Shown piece by piece: positions 11,168 to 22,365 of a stretch of DNA of 64,000 bases. The first letter of the stretch is position 1; each line of letters opens with the position of its first letter. The position numbers were made by a program, and so were the translations under genes. Origin of the DNA: Takashimella koratensis (taxonomy: Eukaryota > Basidiomycota > Tremellomycetes > Trichosporonales > Tetragoniomycetaceae); NCBI GenBank assembly GCA_003116875.1, contig BCKT01000001.1, positions 1,173,486 through 1,237,485 of the forward strand. The letters run 5' to 3'. The notes below the pieces were generated by a model. The model searched no databases and was not told where the DNA came from. It was given only the letters and a program-made list of their open reading frames with translations.

Positions 11168-12001
11168 GCAGGGTGTAGATGCAGGGCACATGACATCCGC
11201 AGAGTAGAGCGTACATGGCGTGGTCCATGTGGATAGAGATGGGGCAAAGGTAGACAGAACAAGGGAAGGGGGTGTGGGTCGACGTCCGTGCGGGTGGGCC
11301 ATCAGTTGCCAAGGATCCCTTCAACCCACGCCCGGTTCCCTCCACCCATCAGCCCTTCCCCTCCCCCATTGCACACCTCGACGACGCAACCTCGACTGAA
11401 CTCGGACTCTTCGTTCTCACCCCAACCCCCACCACGACCCACCCACCCACCCTCGACAACGACAACGAAACCGACACTGGCTGTCCGCTCACTCACTCGG
11501 CTTGACTCACTCTCCCCTTGACTCCCTCTCGACCCTGGTGCTGGGTGAAACACAACAACACGAGGCTGGACACTGGTCACCCAGTCGGAACGATAGCGGT
11601 CGGTCCCATCGAACGCCCTCTTCATCTCGCCTCACCTCACCACGCCCACCCCTTCCACACTGTAGCATACATACCGCCCACGTCTCACGCCAACACTCAT
11701 ACCGACCACTCGGGTTGCACGTCTCAACTACCACCCACTTGGTTCTCACGACCTCCCAAACATCCCTGCAACGGTGTGACCCACTGATCACGGTCGGTGT
11801 TATCGCTCAACCTACATCAACTTGCATCAACATTGTTCATCACCATCACTGGCGTCAACAACCTCAACCTCGTCACTACCTCTCTCTTTCCCCGTTCTCC
11901 TCTTCACTCCCCACCCTCCACTCTAACACCCTCTTCCCTCTGTTCATTCCTCTTCACCGCACATGCCGTAGCCTCGCATTCCCAACCCAACGTCCTCCAC
12001 G

Positions 12002-15000
12002 ATGCGCCTCTTGCCGGCCCTCTTCACCCTTCTCGCCCTCTCCCCTCTCGCTCCTCTCACCCTTGCCCAGTCTTCATCCTCCTCTTCTCCTTCAGCCTCT
12101 CCAGCGTCTGGCTCCTCTAGCGCCTCTTCCAGCACCTCCTCTGCCTCACCCACTTCCAAGCTCGACACAATCACCACCACCATCACCTCCATCATCTCTG
12201 CCTCTGGCTCCGCTTCCGCCCAGACCACATCCTACGTCCTGACTCTCACCCTCAACTCGACCGCCCCTTCACAGTCCAATACCACCCTTAGCAACAACGG
12301 AACACTGAGTAACAATGGGACCCTGGTGAATGGGACAGCAGGGGCAAACTCGACAAATGCGTCGGTAGCTTGGAACTCGACAGATCAGTGGTTGCCATTC
12401 ACGGTGCCCCTGGACCCGGCGTATGGAGTCGCAGGTGCATTGATGATCACGACTGGCTTGCCCGTCGCCGCACTCGGTGGGAAGAACAGGTGGTGAGTAT
12501 TGTAACTTATCGAACGAAAGAGTTAAAAGCTGAGGCGCTATGCTCTCTAGGTCGTCGTTGGCAATCTCCGCTGGCTACTCGCTCTCCCTCCTAACGCTCA
12601 TTCTAATCCTATCGTTCGGGTAGGTCTCTACCTCTTCTTCCCATCCTGTCCTCCCGCCGCCCCCCTTCTGCCCTTATCCCAAGTCTAACACCCCCAGGGT
12701 CGAGCCCGCGCTCCAGCCTCCCTCTCCCAACCCGCCGTCCTCCGCCATGCGCGGCCTCTACCTCCTTGCCTCCGCGATCGCATGCATGGTCGGTGCCGGC
12801 CTCGGTGTCTTCTTCTTCAACGTCGCGAAACACTGGGTCGGTGCCGTCGGTGGTTTCTCCTTTGCTTGGTTCCTCCTCGCCACAAAAGCCGGCGGGCTTG
12901 TCACTTCGATCGCTGGAAGGTGGTCACTACTAGGAGGACTGACGGTGGCTGTACTCCTCGCGTGTATTACACCGAAATTGAATCCCGTGGCGGTATTGGT
13001 ATCAACAGCTTGGACAGGAGCGACTGTGTTCACTCTAGGCGTAGACTGTTATACCCGCGCAGGCTTGAAAGAGGTACGTCCAAGTATGAGCTGGAGAACG
13101 CTCGGGTTACAGCCTGTGCTGACGCAACGACAGTTCTACATCTACAACCTGGGCTATAGGGACTTGTTCCCCGCGCTCAACGGTCAAGACTTTCCTCTTA
13201 CTCAGACTATGGAAGTTGAACTTGGCCTCATTGCAGCTGTTGCCTTGGTGAGTTGATGAATCTTGGTCTTCAGAGATACAGCTTGCTGATACAGTACCTC
13301 CCCTGTTCAGATTGGCGGCGCTGTTCAGTTCCGGGTCGTCAACGTGCTCCAAAAACGGCTCAAGCAGATGCGCGAAGAGGAAGAAGCCCGGATCGAAGCT
13401 GAGCAGGTATCTGCCGCCGCTGAGCGGTTCAAGAACCTCGGTAGCGAGCTTGGCGAGTGGGAGGAGAAGCACGGCAAGGGTGCGAGCAGCAACAATGGTG
13501 ACGTCGGGTCATCTAATGGACGCTCTCTCGGTCTACCCACTCTCACCTTGACCGGTCGCGAACAGCCGGGCTCCATGTCCTCGGGTACCCTCGCCCCGCC
13601 TGGAGGCGGCAAATACGAAGGCGTTCCTCTCGACTCGCCGACCCTTCTACCTCGTCCTGAATCCACAAGCCTATTCGATGACATGGGCCTCCGCTCTCCC
13701 GATCTTGAGACTCCTCACCTCAAGCCTGCGAGCCCTACCACGCCGACCGATCCCCAGCTGGAGGGACAGATGCGGCTCCTCGCTGAAGTCCAACGGGTGC
13801 GGCAAGAGATCCGATCTTCAATGGACCAGCTTCGGTCCGCCGCTGCCACGCCCAGTCCGAGCCTTGGGACTCCGTCGGATCGTGACGCAAGGCGCGTCTC
13901 TATCGCTAGTAGCAGGCTCTTAGATGGGATGGAGCAGACCCCGACAGAGCGCAGGTTCTCGATGTCAAGCACCGGGATGCTGGATCCCCATCGCCGCTTG
14001 TCGACCTCGAGCTCGAGGGTACTCGACACTTCCATGGAAAGGGACCGCAGCCACCACCGCATGTCAACTGCAAGTTCACCCTTGCTAGACTCTCAACTAC
14101 CCACGCAGTATTGGGGCAACTCGGCGCCCGATCTAGCTCGCGTCGAGTCTCGTCCGAAATCAGAGTGGGAAGCGTACGTGCAGGACCGTAAAGTTGTCGT
14201 CCCTTCTTCACCCCAGACTCCCGACGTTGCGGCTTCACCATCGACACGCATGGGCCCTCCCCAGAGCGCAGCAAGGGGAAGCGAACGGCGCGGTAAGACA
14301 AGCAGCGTCTTCGAGCCCCGAGTATCAGACTTTGGACCAATGTCTGCCTCTCAGACTGCAGGACAAACCATGCCCTCAGGCCGACCCGCTAGCTACGCCG
14401 ACTACCGCACCAACACCGTCCCAGTGATCACCGGCAGCGCTGCCAAGTCCCGCTCCGGTACTTCTGGCTACCAGCCCCCTCCCCCACCTCAGCCATACGC
14501 GAGCCACCGCCCCAGCCATTCTAACCAATCTAGCCAACCTCGACCAGCCGCAATCCCACGCACGATGACCTACGACGAGCTTTCTGACCGGCACCGTCGC
14601 CGTCTCTCTCAGATGCAAGAACCCCTCACTTCCGCTATGCAGGCGCAGCTCGATATCGCCACAGCGAAAGATAAGTGGGAAACCCAGAAACGCGCGGAGA
14701 GGGAAGTGATGCGTCGAAAGGAGAAAGAAAGGGAAGAACTGGTTTCTTCTCCTCCTCAGCACCACAACTTGAGGAGAGGGGATGCGGAGAAAGAGAGAGA
14801 GAGGGAGAAGAAGATTATGGCGGAGAGGACAAGGTCAACGGATCAGTGGAGGCGGAGCGTGGCGGGCGCAGATCAGCTGGCGATGCCGCCCCCGCCTGTA
14901 CCCGCGGCGTCACGAGCCAAAGCACAGGGACAGCCCCAGGCGTCGTCGACGAGGCCAGGGGCGGCAGTTCCTGCGTCACCGAGGACGGGGGACAGGCGTC

Positions 15001-15026
15001 GGAGCCAGCAATCGTTCGCGAGCTGA
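12002..15026 (+). CDS. DUF4203/TMEM198-type multi-pass membrane protein with long cytosolic tail
   Basis: Five exons, 12002-12492, 12551-12619, 12698-13073, 13134-13247 and 13311-15026, giving 921 residues. A signal peptide ends near ALSPLAPLTLAQSS; a Ser/Thr-rich lumenal stretch with N-S-T and N-x-T sites follows (likely glycosylated). Then come about seven hydrophobic helices: VAGALMITTGLPVAALGG, LAISAGYSLSLLTLILILSF, LYLLASAIACMVGAGLGVFF, VGGFSFAWFLLA, LLGGLTVAVLLACI, VAVLVSTAWTGATVFTL and VELGLIAAVALIGGAVQF. This layout is that of DUF4203/TMEM198 proteins. A long charged tail of about 550 residues begins with a coiled stretch (LQKRLKQMREEEEARIEAEQ) and carries repeated S-S-R/P-L-L-D and STSSSRVLDTS-like units around residues 540-610. 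The tail is rich in Ser and Arg, so phosphorylation is likely. Transport or signalling at the plasma membrane is a guess. Confidence 0.75.
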
Positions 15027-15673
15027 TACACGAGCTGCGTGTCTCCAAAAATGCGCCACCGCTGCCATTAGGCCGGGTTCATGGACACTTCTACACAAGT
15101 AATACTTCTCACAGACATACCTACATACACACAACAAAGACATTCATTGCTCTCACTTCTTCGTCACTTGTAATTATTCCTGTGTAGATTTTCCTGTGGC
15201 CGTCACGTTTCCTGGTGGATAGACATTCGTATGCATTACCTTTTTCTGTTGTGTATCTCTCGCCCAACCCCACAGAGTCCTTCCCTTGAGTCGTCAGAGA
15301 TAATGCAACCTTTGACCCAGTCTGAATCGCTTTCGCACTCGTCACAGTTCATCTCTTTGTCGCTCTCCCCACATGAGGGCTTCCATTGACGTCGCGAAAT
15401 GGTGAAAGGTGTTCAAGGGTTTCAGTCTCTTACGTACACAGGAGATCGAATGTGATCTATTGTCTCCGTACGAAAGCAGAGACAATGGGCGAAGGCTTTG
15501 AATGGAACGTGATTTGGGAGTTGGACAATTGCAAAGTGCGAATATATACATAAATGCTCAGCTGTTCCATCGCGACATCCTCGTGGTGAATACTACATCT
15601 ATAACCAAATTCATACCAATATCAACGACCCGTCACCACCCTGGATCATCCTCGAAGACACGACACTGCGAGC
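15027..15673. other. Intergenic with TATA-like element before the first island gene
   Basis: 3' region of the membrane protein gene, then the upstream region of the first accessory gene. A run AATATATACATAAAT at about 15,541-15,555 lies about 120 bases before the ATG at 15,674 and is a plausible TATA element. Base composition drops in GC here compared with the genes to the left, which marks the island edge. I see no gene. Confidence 0.4.
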
Positions 15674-16416
15674 ATGAGTGTATCCTACCACAATATCAAG
15701 GACCAAAAGACCGTGTCGATCGTTCTCTGCCACGTTGTTAAGCTCTCTCTTCCCCGCCTGGAGGGTTTCTGGGACGGTACGGCAACGGTCGATGATGGTA
15801 GGGTCGTTTCCAATACTGCCCGACCTAGCTTTGTCAAGTTCACCTTCGGTGGTGAAGAGTTCACTTGGCGTCATGGTCAAGCGGTCATCAAACTGGTTGA
15901 CGATGACAGTCGAATGTACTGCGTCTCGCTCCCCGAGAAGACTCTGATAATGGCTTCACCGATGGTCCCCAAAATTGTCTAGTCTTTGCCATTCCCTATC
16001 CCTTGTTCAGCCGTTGTGACGTTGACGCAGGCGGCTTGAGCGTCACTTACCTCACCAAGGAATGGAACATGGAAGACAACGGGGATCTTGTCACTCTCAT
16101 TCTCAGCGGCATTCACGAGAGCATCAGCGGTCGATCAGGTCTCACTACTAAGAGTCTCTATGGTGGGTTTCACGACCAAGCCGTCATCATGAAACCGACG
16201 GGGGATACGGATAACGGACAGCCAGGGTGGTTCTGGGTCACCCCGTCTGAAGGCTCCAGTTCTTTGTTCGGTCTCGTCAAGAATAAGGGTCTCAGCGAAG
16301 GCGCGGATGTATATCTCTTCCGACCACTATCGACGACCGCCCGGTCAATGACGGCGCAATCAACGACGGAGCTTCCTTTTCGCCCAGCGTTGACTGCAGC
16401 AGCGTCCCTTGAGTAA
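15674..16416 (+). pseudogene. Island family member A, frameshifted
   Basis: The start at 15,674 opens a frame encoding 102 residues that stops at 15,980-15,982. It contains the family's first block, FTWRHGQAVI followed by YCVSLPEK. The second half of the same protein continues in a different frame from about 15,950 (DGPQNCLVFAIPYPLFSR) to the stop at 16,414-16,416. That half holds the C-terminal block GWFWVTPSEGSSSLFGLV and VYLFRP. The order and spacing match the intact neighbour at 17,113-17,844, so a one-base insertion or deletion near 15,940-15,980 broke the gene. No GT-AG pair that restores the frame is evident. It may instead be a sequence error. No signal peptide or membrane segment is seen. 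Function unknown. Confidence 0.6.
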
Positions 16417-17112
16417 CTCATCTGTAGTAGTCGCAGCAGGCTGTCCAAAGTCCCTGCCTGCCACTTTTTCACGGAGATGCTAAGATGATTTTGAATTATA
16501 CCAAGGCGGTTCTGGATCTTCAAAAGCTGTGGCGCGTCTCACTTTCAGTCCACTCTCACTACGCCTCGACTGATCGGTATACAAAATGCTTCTATCAGCG
16601 GAACGCAACTGTAAAAGTCATCAATTCCATCGCGGAGAGTTATCATCCATGAGCTAGTGAGTCAGCGGGGTACAGTGTAGCGACCAAACGCATATCGGGA
16701 AGCGCATCATCGTTCTTCACCTAGACAAACTTGCAGCCGGTGGTGCGGTCCTCCGTTCATATCACTCACCCGCTGCTGGCTGTTTCAGCACACTGTTGAA
16801 CGTCAAGGGAAGAGCAACAAAGATAACTCCTGAACGGGGCTGTGACAACTAAGGAGTACTGTACCCATGGTTTCATTTCATATCCCCGAGCGGAGATCGA
16901 TTGCAACCTTTGAGGTGTCAAAGGTGTGACAAGTTTGAAACAACACTCGCCTAAAATTTCGGAGCCTTTGCTGTATACATGTACAGTATATGAGCAAGAC
17001 AGACCACATGATGGTCTCTGTTCATCGACTGTCCGCTATATTGTTGACGTAGTCATACTCGATTCAACTTTTCCTGCAGCGACATCTCTATTCAAGCCAA
17101 TTCAACCATAAC
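16417..17112. other. Intergenic between island members A and B
   Basis: About 700 bases with lower GC than the conserved genes. The segment 16,972-16,990 (TGTATACATGTACAGTATA) is nearly palindromic and contains TATA-like sequence about 120 bases before the next start codon. No gene seen. Confidence 0.4.
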
Positions 17113-17844
17113 ATGAGCTTTCATCCAGATTCTTATGGTAGTGTGCGTACCCTCACTGGGTTAAGGGTTATAGAATGTGTTCCGGAGAGGTTTTTAGGTA
17201 TTCCACTCGTAAATCTCCTGGCGCCAGACGACAAGCCCTACGGAAATAAAACCTCCACTGCCTCCGAGACGGAGCAAGCAGAGTATATGATCTCAAATGA
17301 GCGTTTCGCCTGGGCAGGGGAGCAAGCCGTGATTGTGCCCGAAGCTTCGACGGAGCACGACCCATATCCCCCCACATTCTGTGTGTCGCTGTCGCCAGCT
17401 AGCAACAGTGACTTGAACCCTCGCACTCTTAGCCTAGAGTTTCAAGACTCATTCGTTTGCGTCATCCCTGGAGGTATCATGGGGAATACGGTGGAAATCA
17501 TGGCAGGGCAGCTAATCGCGACAATCAAAACGGAAGAGCCAGATCTTTCAAATGGTTTACAAGTTACCAGCCTCCGTCTTGAGCACTTCTCATTGGACGA
17601 GGAAGAGGAAGCAAAAGAGCCGCGCGGCAAGGGCTTTGAGTACTACACCAACTCGGCACAGATGAGTTGCGCTGTTGGAAACTCTTCGAAAGCGCAGGGA
17701 AGCATTTGGGTGCGTCCGTTAAACCTCGACTCGAAGTACGTGTTTGGGTTGGTAGAACCGCTTGGTAGCCGAAACAATAGTCATGGTGGATTGGACAAGT
17801 GCCAGGCAGACGTGACTCTTTTCCGTCGTGTTTCTGCTATGTGA
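17113..17844 (+). CDS. Island family member B, unknown function
   Basis: Single exon of 243 residues starting ATGAGCTTTCATCC; the start follows a stop-rich, AT-rich leader. The protein has no signal peptide or membrane segment. The first block is RFAWAGEQAVIVPEAS followed by FCVSLSPAS, a middle beta-like stretch follows (DSFVCVIPGGIMG, LIATIKTEEPD), then an acidic patch (DEEEEAKEP). The C-terminal block is GSIWVRPLNLDSKYVFGLVE and, after a spacer, VTLFRRVSAM at the end. The same two blocks in the same order occur in the other plus-strand members, so this is the best intact reference for that subgroup. The lack of introns stands out in a region where the conserved genes average several each. 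I recognise no known family. Confidence 0.75.
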   Translation: MSFHPDSYGSVRTLTGLRVIECVPERFLGIPLVNLLAPDDKPYGNKTSTASETEQAEYMISNERFAWAGEQAVIVPEASTEHDPYPPTFCVSLSPASNSDLNPRTLSLEFQDSFVCVIPGGIMGNTVEIMAGQLIATIKTEEPDLSNGLQVTSLRLEHFSLDEEEEAKEPRGKGFEYYTNSAQMSCAVGNSSKAQGSIWVRPLNLDSKYVFGLVEPLGSRNNSHGGLDKCQADVTLFRRVSAM

Positions 17845-18202
17845 TCGAGAGGGTATGTTATGTTAGGGCTTCGTTCTACAGCATAATCGACGAGATTACT
17901 TGAGTGGTCGTTGACCCGTCTAAGAAATTGTTTCGTCTCTGGCAGGACGACATAGAAGGGCTCCTTCGTCGAATGTAATACTTCGTGACTAGACCATCTT
18001 GTTCTGGCCAATGCATCCGTGCGCTCGTGAAGTCGTTTGGTCGATCCCTCCTCTAGGTCTGAAAAGTGCAGACCTTGAACCCCCCCAACCCCAATTTCCC
18101 CTCTGTTCTTTATCCATCTCTACTACCTGAACTCATCGATACCACATTCGTCACCTCCCACCGCGTGTTTTTTTTCAAACCCTACCCGAGTTCGCCCAGC
18201 CA

Positions 18203-18938
18203 TGAGCCAAGAACTGACTTACTAAGAAGATCTCACACGCCTTCAGGGATAGCACACTGTTCCGTGTATCAAGAGGACTGTCAGAGACTTCAACCTAGCC
18301 GGTGTCCCGCTGGCTACCAGCTCAACCTTCGAGGGACGACCTTCAGTGTGACCAGCGGCTCTCTCAAATTAACCATCGAACTCGACGAACTCGTTTGGGC
18401 ACCGAGCCAGGTGACAATTGTCCCGGAAATATCCAAAACCCAGCCCGATACGCCTACACTCTGCGTCTCTTCTCCAAGCCCAACTTCAAGCATCCACCCC
18501 GAGGGCAAACCCCCTACAGGTGTTGACTCCCTGGAGTACCCCTACAACCCACGGAGTGACCCTACGTTTGTTGTTATCGTACCCACGAACAACGATGAGT
18601 CGGATGCATACGTCAAGGCAGGAAGATTCGACTTGAGCTGGGAGCCTGGCGGAAGGAGCACTCCCAGTGGCTTTTGCCTCAATTCACTTCGGCTGAGAGG
18701 CAACGAGGTGGACGGGGAAGTCAACGAGGGTGACACGACCCACTGCGAGTGCCAGATTTCTTCCACAAGTGCGACCCTGTTCAATGCTACAGCGGACATC
18801 AAGACGAAACGAACCGGATGTTGCTGGGTGCGCCCGAAAAACTAGGGATCCGAATACTTGCTTGGACTGGTCACCACGCATTAAGGTGATCTGAGAGAGG
18901 GTCTGACTGATGTTACTCTGTTTCGTCTCCCTTCGTAG
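18203..18938 (+). pseudogene. Island family member C, decayed
   Basis: The ATG at 18,203 begins in the frame that matches member B's N-terminus (TRLQG, then LAGVPLATSS against B's LTGL...GIPLVNLL), but that frame has TAA after seven codons and TAG soon after. Homology then moves to a second frame, which is open across the whole middle: LVWAPSQVTIVPEIS, LCVSSPSP, FVVIVPTNND. In that frame the C-terminal block reads GCCWVRPKN, stop (18,843-18,845), GSEYLLGLVTTH, stop (18,882-18,884), and then DVTLFRLPS before the final stop at 18,936-18,938. The family tail is thus kept in register across two nonsense codons. The original gene was about 240 codons. Confidence 0.7.
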
Positions 18939-19688
18939 TCTCCGTACTCCTGTACTGTACACTGCGGCGGAGATGCGTTTACGCCACCTGTATCGTCCTT
19001 ACCACAACGATCGGATGAGGATGACAAATCTTGGTCCTTGCGGATTACCTCCACCGTATCTCATGCTGTCATCTAGGGGTGACTTTGCTCTTTGTTCATT
19101 TTCAGCTATCCAATACGCAGCGGCTCACGCGATTCCGGTCCGATACGACGGCCTTCGGTGTGACGATTTGGTCCCCGATCGCCGATTAACGTCCTTATCG
19201 CCATGTTCGGAACCGAATCCACCCTCCAACGTGGATCGAATTTAATGCCCCGGGCGGTTTTAGACCGAAACCATCCGGATCTCCAGCACGAAAACCTGTG
19301 TTTTTCGGATCCGAGGGACGTGTTATTCGGGCATTTGCCGCATTTCCAGCGCAATAATCAGGGAAACAGGGACCACCGACGGTCAGCTGTCATTGCAAAC
19401 CACGTTGCAGTCTCCACGGAGCACGCAAGGAAGAGACTTGGCATGGACGTTCCAACTTCTTCCTACACCAGTTCCATCGACTGGCTGTGGAGCGACGCAA
19501 ATGGTCGATAACAGGTTTCGCCGACGGGCGGGGCTGGGCTGAGCTGCTGTCGGACGACTATAAGAAGGGCTTAACAAGCTATCCACACCCTCGTCAGAAA
19601 GCAACAGCTCTCATTCCCTGTCCCACTCTGACCGCCAACTTTCCGCTTGCTTATCGCTCTCGCCTTCCTATTCATTCTAGCCTATACC
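18939..19688. other. Intergenic upstream of the reductase gene
   Basis: About 750 bases of lower-complexity upstream DNA. A perfect ten-base palindrome TCGGATCCGA lies at about 19,306-19,315. No open frame with coding-type codon usage was found. Confidence 0.35.
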
Positions 19689-21242
19689 ATGAGCGCCTCT
19701 CAGACAATTGCTATCACCGGAGTCAACGGTTTCGTCGCCGCCCACGTGGCGTCCTACTTCCTTGAGAAGGGGTGGCACGTTCGTGGCTCTGTCCGCTCCC
19801 AGGAGCGCGTGGACGAGGTCAAGTCGAACCCCAACTTCCAGAAGTGGATCGGCAACGGCGCCTTGGAGGTCGTCATCATCTCCGACCTCATCGACGGCGA
19901 CTTTTCGCCTCTCTTCAATGGGGTTGATGCGGTGAGTTCCAGGCTGCAACGGTGCCACAATTTGAGGCGGATAAGGTTGTGTTCTGATCACTCATCGATC
20001 AGGTCGCCCACATCGCCGCACCCGTCCGGGAGATCACCAAGTGAGTAGTCACCGACATCCTTACCCGATGCTTTGCTCACTGGAACAGGGGCGGTGACTG
20101 GCCGGCGTTCCGTGACCCGACTATCAACGGGACCAACAACCTTCTCACCCAGGCAGCCAAGTTTCCCAAGATCACAGTTGTCAGCGTGATTTCTTCCATG
20201 GGTCAGTCAATGTTTATCTGTACCTCGTCGGTCTTTTCATTCTAACACATTCTTTAGCCGCGGTGGCTGCCCCTGGTGACATCACTGTTCAGGCCACGAT
20301 GTCGTACAGCGAGAAGGATTACTTCCCGCTGGAAGAGGCCCAGCTTGAGGGTCTCAATCCTGAGGAGTAAGTTCGACATCCCCTCCACAAGCCCACCAGG
20401 CTTATCCTCCATGTTTGAGATTTGAAGAACCTCGGCTGACATGCATGGTACTCTCCTCCAGCTTCATGTCCCGCTTCGCGTTTTACTGCGGCGTCAAGAA
20501 GCTCCTCGAGCTGCGCGCCGCCGAGACTCACGAAAAGCTTGGGAAGCCTTACGCGCTGTCCTTTGTTGTCCCTCCGAGTGAGTACTTGTCATGTATACGT
20601 ATAGCAAGCAGCCTCGAACCGCCACTGACCTGTGCTGTAGTGGTATACGGACCTCTCCTCACGTACTCGAGCGAAAGCAAGAGCTCGTACCAGATTCTGT
20701 CTACGACCGACCAGCTGTCGCTGATCGCTGGCGCGGACGCCGATCTCATTCCCACCTTCACCACCTGCTACGTCGATGTAAGTTCGGTAACCACTTCAGA
20801 GGCGATGGTCTGACTTTCGCAGGGCCGAGATGTTGGGCAAGCGTTCTACCTCTTGATCACGTCTAAGAAGGAAGGTCGCTACTTGATTGCATCGGGAGGT
20901 ATGTAGCGCTCTAATCTCATTCTTCCAAGTCATGCCCAGTGTGATTGACATGTGGCAGATTTCGACTGGGAGACGGTCGCAGTTGCGTTGCGCAAGGCAA
21001 GGCCTCAGTACGCCAGCTACATCCCTATCCCCAAGAAGAAGGGTGTTCTCGAGACGATCGGTGGGGCAAAGGTCGACACCTCCAAGTCTGTCAACGAGCT
21101 CGGCATGAAATGTGAGTTTCATGACATGTCGGAGAATGCCGGCCACATCTGACTTGTGGCAGACACCCCCTTCGAGAAGACTTGGACCGACATGATCGAC
21201 GACCTCGCGGCAAATGGTGTGATCAGGGCTGACTCGGCATGA
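19689..21242 (+). CDS. NAD(P)-dependent reductase, dihydroflavonol-4-reductase/aldehyde reductase type
   Basis: Nine exons: 19689-19931, 20003-20040, 20089-20201, 20258-20366, 20462-20577, 20641-20777, 20823-20898, 20959-21111 and 21163-21242; 354 residues. It is an extended short-chain dehydrogenase. The N-terminal Rossmann loop is IAITGVNGFVAAHVASYFLE (GxxGxxA type), with an Arg pair in VRGSVRSQERVD that favours NADPH. Further marks are VAHIAAPV, VVSVISSMAAVAAP (catalytic Ser region), FYCGVKKLLEL (the YxxxK pair) and VVPPMVYGPLL. The fold resembles fungal methylglyoxal/aldehyde reductases and plant DFR-like enzymes; the substrate cannot be told. It is intron-rich, unlike the accessory genes around it, so it looks like an older resident that the island grew around. 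No other biosynthetic enzyme is next to it. Confidence 0.85.
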
Positions 21243-21675
21243 TAATGAAGCTGCACTTTCGTCGCTGAGCTCACATAAGAACATGAACTTTTTCAAGGCA
21301 GAAAATGTCTTTCCTTCCCTTGTGAAATGTCTTGCACTCAGCGTTCTCCTTCCTTTGGAAACTAACGGCGGTCGGGTCTGTCACCGACAGTACGGGTATC
21401 CTCAGCAGTGGCAAAGACAACAAGAGTAGCCGAGCGGGCAGTCGACAGCTCCTTGGTAATAACAGTCCTTTGTCTGGATTGTCGTGGTCCGAGCCCGAGC
21501 ACTTGTCTCCCTCAGCTCGCTCGATCGGGGAGCCCCAAACAGTCCCTTTGAATGGCAGTGAGCCATATTTGCGCCCGCGACTGCGCGCTATCTCTATCGC
21601 ACGCTGCGTACAAAAGCTGTTCTCTCTCAACAAGATCACGACATCCAAACAATTTTACCAAAAACAAATGGGGAT
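21243..21675. other. Intergenic between the reductase and island member D
   Basis: 3' region of the reductase gene and upstream region of member D. No TATA box is clear; the last 30 bases before the ATG are A/T-rich. No gene seen. Confidence 0.35.
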
Positions 21676-22365
21676 ATGAGTACCGCTACCACATCCATTT
21701 CGCCAAACGGTGACAAGTACAACGAATGGCTCTGCAGCGAGACCACTTACCATCCCGTCACTGACTTCGCGATCGACGAGCACGGAGGGCAGATCACATT
21801 TAACATCGACGACGAGACTTTCGTGTGGAAGGATACTCACGGACTACTCGAACCATCTGGGGAAGATACTCAATACGTTTGTTTTATTACTAGCTCTGAC
21901 CCTCTTACCATTACAAACGAGACGATCATCATCGGGAGAGGACGGAGGGTTCAAGATGGGAGAGCATGGCATGTGATTGAAGAGGACGAGTGTACCATCC
22001 AACCAGACTTCACTCGCGCTTCTTATGATGACGGTAAAACACGCTTCAAAATCGTTTACTCTTCCGGAACCCGGTATCTTAGCCTACCCCCTCTCACAAT
22101 GCACAAGTCCCCAATAGCCCAATTGAGAGAAGATGGCGAAAGCATCTGTTGGGTTGTACCTCAAGATCCCAAAATCACCGATTATTGCGTCGGTATCGTT
22201 TGTATTCCGGGACCAATACGCGTGGAGAACATGAATAACATGAAAGCGACCTTGTTCCGATGCGCAGATCAGCATTACATACCGGATGGGCCAGCGAGGT
22301 ATGAAGCTGAGTCTCGGCTCAAGGAGGACATGGGATGCTTCAGGAGAGTGGTGGAATCAGGCTAG
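21676..22365 (+). CDS. Island family member D, unknown function
   Basis: Single exon, 229 residues, starting ATGAGTACCGCT. The first block is ETFVWKDTHGLLEPSGE followed by YVCFITSS, and the C-terminal block is SICWVVPQDPKITDYCVGIV followed by MKATLFRCADQ. The spacing between the two is as in member B. D has a C-terminal extension of about 30 residues beyond the TLFR motif (through RLKEDMGCFRRVVESG) that the others lack. A charged middle (EEDECTIQPDF, DDGKTRFKIVY) has alternating hydrophobics, consistent with beta strands. No secretion signal. It is the most diverged plus-strand copy but intact. Function unknown. Confidence 0.7.
   Translation: MSTATTSISPNGDKYNEWLCSETTYHPVTDFAIDEHGGQITFNIDDETFVWKDTHGLLEPSGEDTQYVCFITSSDPLTITNETIIIGRGRRVQDGRAWHVIEEDECTIQPDFTRASYDDGKTRFKIVYSSGTRYLSLPPLTMHKSPIAQLREDGESICWVVPQDPKITDYCVGIVCIPGPIRVENMNNMKATLFRCADQHYIPDGPARYEAESRLKEDMGCFRRVVESG

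Larger units (their letters stand above)
10228..12001. other. Long intergenic region upstream of the DUF4203 gene
   Basis: No convincing gene. The left part is the UBLCP1 3' region with a CGAAACAA tandem run; the middle holds a G-rich tandem repeat. From about 11,290 to 12,000 the plus strand is strongly pyrimidine-rich (CTCACC, CCCACC repeats), which suits a long 5' leader and promoter for the gene starting at 12,002. Open frames here are proline-rich and low in complexity, so I read them as by-products of this composition. Confidence 0.5.

Noticed and set aside
11290..12000. Proline-rich overlapping open frames before the DUF4203 gene
   Set aside because: Three frames are open at once on one strand because the DNA is CT/CA-rich; codon choice is not selective. 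Read as leader DNA.
15674..22365. Secondary-metabolite cluster centred on the reductase
   Set aside because: No synthase, transporter, oxygenase or regulator lies beside it, and the neighbours belong to a single non-enzymatic family.
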